Shown here in pieces: positions 42,708 to 45,510 of a DNA stretch of 45,510 bases. Where the stretch lies: positions 1-45,510 of the forward strand of contig JAZRRK010000001.1 in NCBI GenBank assembly GCA_045650705.1, read 5' to 3'. The notes under the pieces were generated by a model. The model searched no databases, was not told the DNA's origin, and saw nothing but the letters and a program-made list of their open reading frames with translations. Within the stretch, counting starts at the first letter, position 1, and every line of letters begins with the position of its first letter. A program made the position numbers and the translations under genes. Source of the stretch: UMGS1781 sp045650705 (GTDB lineage: Bacteria > Bacillota > Clostridia > TANB77 > CAG-508).

Positions 42708-42752
42708 TTGACAAAGCCAAACAAATGTTTTAAACTATATGTAGTTTAAAAC
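42708..42752 (+). promoter_or_regulatory. Promoter with palindromic operator of the ORF6N gene
   Basis: TTGACA (42708-42713), 17 bases, TAAACT (42731-42736). A perfect 11-bp inverted repeat GTTTTAAACTA/TAGTTTAAAAC (42727-42752, loop TATG) covers the -10 and start of transcription. Good candidate for autorepression by the encoded DNA-binding protein. Confidence 0.7.
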
Positions 42753-42766
42753 AAGGTTGTGATGTT

Positions 42767-43663
42767 ATGGAAGAAAATAATTTAGTAACTCAGGATAGTT
42801 TATCAATTGGAGATATAAAAAAATTAATTTATACAATAAGAGAAAAACAGGTAATGCTAGATAGTGATGTTGCAGATATGTATCATTGTGAGACAAAATA
42901 TGTAAATCGTGTAGTAAAGAGAAATATTGAAAGATTTCCAGAAGAGTTTTGCTTTCAATTACATGAAGATGAATTTAAAAGTTTAAGGTGCCAATTTGTC
43001 ACCTTAAACAAAAGTAAAAGAGGACAACATCGAAAATATCTACCATATGTATTTACAGAACAAGGCATAGCTATGCTTTCAGCATTGTTAAAAAGTGATG
43101 TAGCAATAAGTGTTAGTGTAAATATTATGAAGGCTTTTATAGAAATGAGAAAATTCTTAATGTGTAATGGACAAATATTTGAAAGATTAACAAATATGGA
43201 ATATAAATTACTTGAATATGATAAAAAATTCAATGAAATATTTAATCAACTACAACATGAAGAAAATATAAAGCAAAAAATATTCTTTGAGGGGCAAGTA
43301 TATGATGCATATAGTAGCATAATAGACATCATAAAAAGGGCAGATAAAAAAATTGTAATAATTGATAACTATATTGATGATAGTATCTTGAAAATGCTTA
43401 GCAAAAAGAACATAAATGTAGAAGTTATTATTCTAACATCTAGCAAAAGCAACATTAAAGATATAGATATTCAAAAATTTAATAAAGAATATCCAATACT
43501 AAAAATTGCTAAAACAAATAAATTTCACGATAGATTTATAATAATAGATGATAAACAAATGTATCATTTGGGAGCTTCAATAAAAGATTTAGGTAAAAAA
43601 TGTTTTGGAATTAATAAAATAGAAGACAAAGAGATAATTGAAAAAGTTATATCGGTACAATAA
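42767..43663 (+). CDS. ORF6N-domain protein with phospholipase-D-like C terminus
   Basis: A 298-residue protein. Residues ~10-110 are an ORF6N/KilA-N-related DNA-binding domain: IYTIREKQVMLDSDVADMY, TKYVNRVVKRNIERFPEEFCFQL and RKYLPYVFTEQGIAMLSALLKSDVA. A coiled-coil linker (residues 135-170) leads to a C-terminal domain with a single phospholipase-D-like half: KIVIIDNYIDDSILKML and KFHDRFIIIDDKQMYHLGASIKDLG (H-D/R-F form of HKD). Proteins of this type occur in phages and, solitary, in many gut bacteria. Start at ATG 42767 after GGTTGTGAT. Regulated probably by the palindrome over its promoter. Confidence 0.88.
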   Translation: MEENNLVTQDSLSIGDIKKLIYTIREKQVMLDSDVADMYHCETKYVNRVVKRNIERFPEEFCFQLHEDEFKSLRCQFVTLNKSKRGQHRKYLPYVFTEQGIAMLSALLKSDVAISVSVNIMKAFIEMRKFLMCNGQIFERLTNMEYKLLEYDKKFNEIFNQLQHEENIKQKIFFEGQVYDAYSSIIDIIKRADKKIVIIDNYIDDSILKMLSKKNINVEVIILTSSKSNIKDIDIQKFNKEYPILKIAKTNKFHDRFIIIDDKQMYHLGASIKDLGKKCFGINKIEDKEIIEKVISVQ

Positions 43664-43715
43664 TAGATAAATTGCTATTCTATTCAAAAAAATTATAAAA
43701 AAATTATAAAAAAGC

Positions 43716-43745
43716 TTGACAATGTGCACTTGCTTATGGTATTAT
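43716..43745 (+). promoter_or_regulatory. Strong promoter of the rpoB leader region
   Basis: TTGACA at 43716-43721, 18 bases, TATTAT at 43740-43745 (overlapping TATAAT at 43743-43748). Confidence 0.75.
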
Positions 43746-43751
43746 AATAAA

Positions 43752-43918
43752 GCACATATTTTTCGTAACAGTGGAAAAATATGTAAACTATTTAAATAGA
43801 AATGGTGATTTTGTAAAAGTGAAAAGTGATATTAAAAGTTAATAGAAAATGAATTAAATAAAAAGTGTAGAAACAGCTAGAATTAGCAGAATATAGCAGT
43901 ATATTCCTACACTTTTTT
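43752..43918 (+). ncRNA. Possible small transcript ending in a branched terminator
   Basis: Between the promoter at 43716 and a terminator, about 165 bases without a gene. The end folds as AAAAGTGTAG/CTACACTTTT (43861-43870 with 43907-43916), enclosing two small hairpins, GCTA-GAAT-TAGC and GAATATA-GCAG-TATATTC, followed by TT. This could be an independent small RNA or an attenuator of the rpoB transcript. I do not recognise the family. Confidence 0.5.
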
Positions 43919-43957
43919 GTTGCGTCTATATATCACATTTTAATTTTTTGTAAAAAA

Positions 43958-44044
43958 TAGCCCAACGCAGCGTATAGCATTTTTCTTTTCGAACTTGAGA
44001 GAAAAGAAAACATCCATCACCGACGAGATTGGGCGGACTGTATA
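43958..44044 (+). ncRNA. rpoB-leader RNA motif, copy 1
   Basis: TAGCCCAACGCAG at the left and CCGACGAGATTGGGCGGACTG followed by TATA at the right; GCCCAA pairs with TTGGGC. Inside is a 10-bp hairpin TTTTCTTTTC/GAAAAGAAAA. The conserved blocks recur in copy 2 (44274-44400). Function unknown; a leader or cis-regulatory RNA is inferred from position. Confidence 0.6.
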
Positions 44045-44093
44045 AGTAAATCACTATTTTAGCAAAAGAAATGTTAAGAAAGAGGAATTAAAT

Positions 44094-44123
44094 ATGCGTA
44101 AAGGTATTAGCGAAAAAGCTTAG
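44094..44123 (+). CDS. Possible nine-residue leader peptide
   Basis: ATG CGT AAA ... GCT TAG encodes MRKGISEKA. AAGAGGAA lies seven bases upstream, a good ribosome site for so short a frame. It is between the two RNA motif copies. It could be a leader peptide of the rpoB transcript or chance. Confidence 0.3.
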   Translation: MRKGISEKA

Positions 44124-44235
44124 GGCAGTATGGCTTTGAAGTTAATAATACACGTATATTTAAGAGGGACTTTCTTTAATATAAATAAGGTTATAAATCA
44201 TAATTAAAAAAGAGAGAAGATTATAATTTTATAAC

Positions 44236-44267
44236 TTGACTGCCAAAAAATATTATTTATTTATACT
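44236..44267 (+). promoter_or_regulatory. Possible promoter at the start of RNA motif copy 2
   Basis: TTGACT at 44236-44241 and TATACT at 44262-44267; the spacer is 20 bases, longer than ideal. A transcript would start almost exactly at the motif. Confidence 0.35.
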
Positions 44268-44273
44268 ACAAAC

Positions 44274-44400
44274 TAGCCAAACGCAGGAGTTTTCTATTTA
44301 GAATAAATTGAGGACCCCCGAAAAACATCGAAGGCGTAACCATCGTGGGCTCAATTTATAATAAATAGAAAAGCTCCGACGAGATTTGGCGGACTGTATA
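44274..44400 (+). ncRNA. rpoB-leader RNA motif, copy 2
   Basis: TAGCCAAACGCAG at the left and CCGACGAGATTTGGCGGACTG followed by TATA at the right; GCCAAA pairs with TTTGGC. The one difference in each arm from copy 1 keeps the pair (C-G becomes A-T). The long inner arm pairs TTTTCTATTTA with TAAATAGAAAA and TAAATTGAG with CTCAATTTA. It ends 40 bases before rpoB. Confidence 0.6.
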
Positions 44401-44440
44401 GTTCGAAGTAAATGATAATAAAAAGAAAGGGTTGATTTAT

Positions 44441-45510
44441 TTGTTAACAGACATTAATTACGAAAAAACAACAAGAAAAACATTCGCAAGAACAGGAGAC
44501 TTTATAGATATACCAAATCTTATTCAAGTTCAAAAAGATTCTTACGATTGGTTTGTTAAAGAAGGATTAGGCGAAGTTCTAAGAGATATTTCACCTATTG
44601 AAGACTACACAGGAAATTTAGTTTTAGAATTTTTCGATTACTATATGGAAAAAGAAACTAAATACTCTTTAGAGGAAGCAAAAGAAAGAGATGCTACATA
44701 CTCAACAAGATTACACGTTAAAGTAAGATTAATAAATCGTGAAACAGGAGAAATTAAAGAACAAGAAATATATTTAGGAGATTTTCCACTAATGACAGAC
44801 AGTGGAACATTCGTAATTAATGGAGCAGAAAGAGTAGTAGTAAGCCAATTAGTTAGATCACCAGGATGTTATTATGAATCAGACTATGATAAAACAGGAA
44901 AAAAATTGTACAAGGCTACAGTTATGCCAATTAGAGGAGCTTGGTTAGAGTACGAAACAGATGGTAATGATGTATTCTATGTAAGAATTGATAGAACAAG
45001 AAAATTACCAGTAACTACATTATTAAGAGCAATTGGTTTAGTTTCAGATGAGCAAATATCAAGTTTATTTGGAGATGAAGAAAAAATACTTGCTACAATC
45101 GCAAAAGATACTTGTAAAACAACTGAAGAAGCTCTTATAGAAATATATAAAAAATTAAGACCAGGAGAACTTCCAACAGTTGATGCTGCAAGAAATTTAT
45201 TTAATAACTTATTCTTCGATCCAAGAAGATATGATTTATCAAAAGTAGGAAGATATAAATACAATAAAAAATTAGATTTAAGCCAAAGAATTGCAAATAG
45301 AGTCGCATTTGATGATATATTAAACACAGAAACAGGGGAAGTTATAGTTGAAAAAGATACTGTAATTTCTAAAGAACAAGCAGAAGAAATTCAAAATGCA
45401 GGTATAAATATTGTTGATGTAAAAGTTAATGAGAAAAAAGTAAGAATTATAGGTAATGGTACAGTTGACTTAAAAGCATATGTTAATAATGATAAAATTA
45501 ACATTAAAGA
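44441..45510 (+). CDS. rpoB: RNA polymerase beta subunit (partial, 5' end)
   Basis: The first ~356 codons of the beta subunit, running past the window end. Start at TTG 44441 with AGAAAGGG nine to ten bases upstream. FARTGDFIDIPNLIQVQKDSYDWFV is the typical opening. DFPLMTDSGTFVINGAERVVVSQLVRSPGCYYE is the highly conserved N-terminal core, VMPIRGAWLEYETD and RIDRTRKLPVTTLLRAIG follow, and AARNLFNNLFFDPRRYDLSKVGRYKYNKKL is also invariant in the family. Unlike most bacteria it is not preceded by rplL; instead there is a 780-base region of structured leader sequence after an unrelated ORF6N gene. No frameshift and no CGG codon is seen in this portion. Confidence 0.97.
   Translation, partial: MLTDINYEKTTRKTFARTGDFIDIPNLIQVQKDSYDWFVKEGLGEVLRDISPIEDYTGNLVLEFFDYYMEKETKYSLEEAKERDATYSTRLHVKVRLINRETGEIKEQEIYLGDFPLMTDSGTFVINGAERVVVSQLVRSPGCYYESDYDKTGKKLYKATVMPIRGAWLEYETDGNDVFYVRIDRTRKLPVTTLLRAIGLVSDEQISSLFGDEEKILATIAKDTCKTTEEALIEIYKKLRPGELPTVDAARNLFNNLFFDPRRYDLSKVGRYKYNKKLDLSQRIANRVAFDDILNTETGEVIVEKDTVISKEQAEEIQNAGINIVDVKVNEKKVRIIGNGTVDLKAYVNNDKINIK

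Noticed and set aside
1..45510. CGG reassigned to another amino acid or to a stop instead of a shift
   Set aside because: Reading CGG as any residue without shifting leaves all four frames to end in nonsense within 2 to 15 codons. Only the one-base skip restores known motifs. Reassignment to stop would not explain the perfectly fitting downstream frames.
1..45510. tRNA genes, CRISPR arrays, prophage or insertion-sequence transposases
   Set aside because: No cloverleaf with a TTCGA-type loop, no regularly spaced direct repeats and no transposase or integrase frame was seen.

Overview
The window reads as one stretch of a very AT-rich (about 30 percent GC by eye) chromosome of an anaerobic Gram-positive bacterium of the Clostridia type, probably an uncultured gut lineage. 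The evidence is formate-tetrahydrofolate ligase, a CwlD-type amidase, a class D-like sortase, a SipW/TasA-type surface cluster, AGA/TTA-dominated codon use, strong AGGAGG ribosome sites and many textbook TTGACA-17-TATAAT promoters. The lineage is inference; there is no rRNA, tRNA, CRISPR array or prophage in the window.

The most important observation concerns translation. Four genes (a subtilisin-like surface protease, a CwlD-like amidase, a sortase and a Wzy/O-antigen-ligase-like membrane protein) are each broken into two reading frames. In every case the break is repaired exactly by skipping one C at an in-frame CGG codon and continuing with the overlapping GGN (glycine) codon. By eye I found no other in-frame CGG in any gene on either strand, although the trinucleotide is common in the other two frames. 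In this genome CGG therefore looks like a dedicated +1 frameshift (or CGGN quadruplet) signal and not an arginine codon. All four products are envelope proteins.

Layout: 1-1.9 kb, the end of a DUF3298-like gene facing a putative zinc metallopeptidase. 2-4.9 kb, the frameshifted protease. 5-8.3 kb, mreD-mrdA-minC (cell shape and division), facing three small conserved-looking genes of unknown function (8.3-9 kb). 9.1-11.8 kb, a membrane-anchored Ig-like protein, a GGDEF-type protein and the frameshifted amidase. 11.9-13.5 kb, fhs. 13.7-14.4 kb, an orphan gene. 14.5-16.7 kb, a sortase and a thioester-domain surface protein. 16.8-18.4 kb, maf and a FemX-like ligase. 18.7-19.8 kb, a cysteine amidase and a Fe/Mn superoxide dismutase, bracketed by two copies of a structured repeat of about 170 bp. 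20.1-22.3 kb, tex.

22.3-28.2 kb holds a divergent XRE regulator and a four-gene surface-fibre operon (TasA/camelysin-like protein, SipW signal peptidase, DUF5305 protein, large surface protein with a compositionally foreign end). 28.3-29.4 kb has a REP-like palindrome and a DUF3800 gene. 29.6-33.4 kb, a long-chain acyl-CoA synthetase divergent from an LTA-synthase-like enzyme. 33.5-34.7 kb, a CofE-like ligase. 34.9-37.8 kb, the frameshifted Wzy-like protein, a NATSS-repeat membrane protein and TraX. 37.9-40.5 kb, VanW, DltA-like and DltC-like proteins. 40.5-42.7 kb, cdd, an XRE regulator and trmB. 42.7-43.7 kb, an ORF6N/phospholipase-D-like regulator with a palindromic operator. 43.7-45.5 kb, a long structured leader, with a terminated small transcript and two copies of a covarying RNA motif, in front of rpoB, which runs off the end.

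Most genes serve the cell envelope: wall synthesis and cleavage, teichoic-acid-type polymer synthesis and D-alanylation, covalent anchoring, and export of surface fibres. All coordinates, motif matches and counts are from reading by eye; no database search was run.
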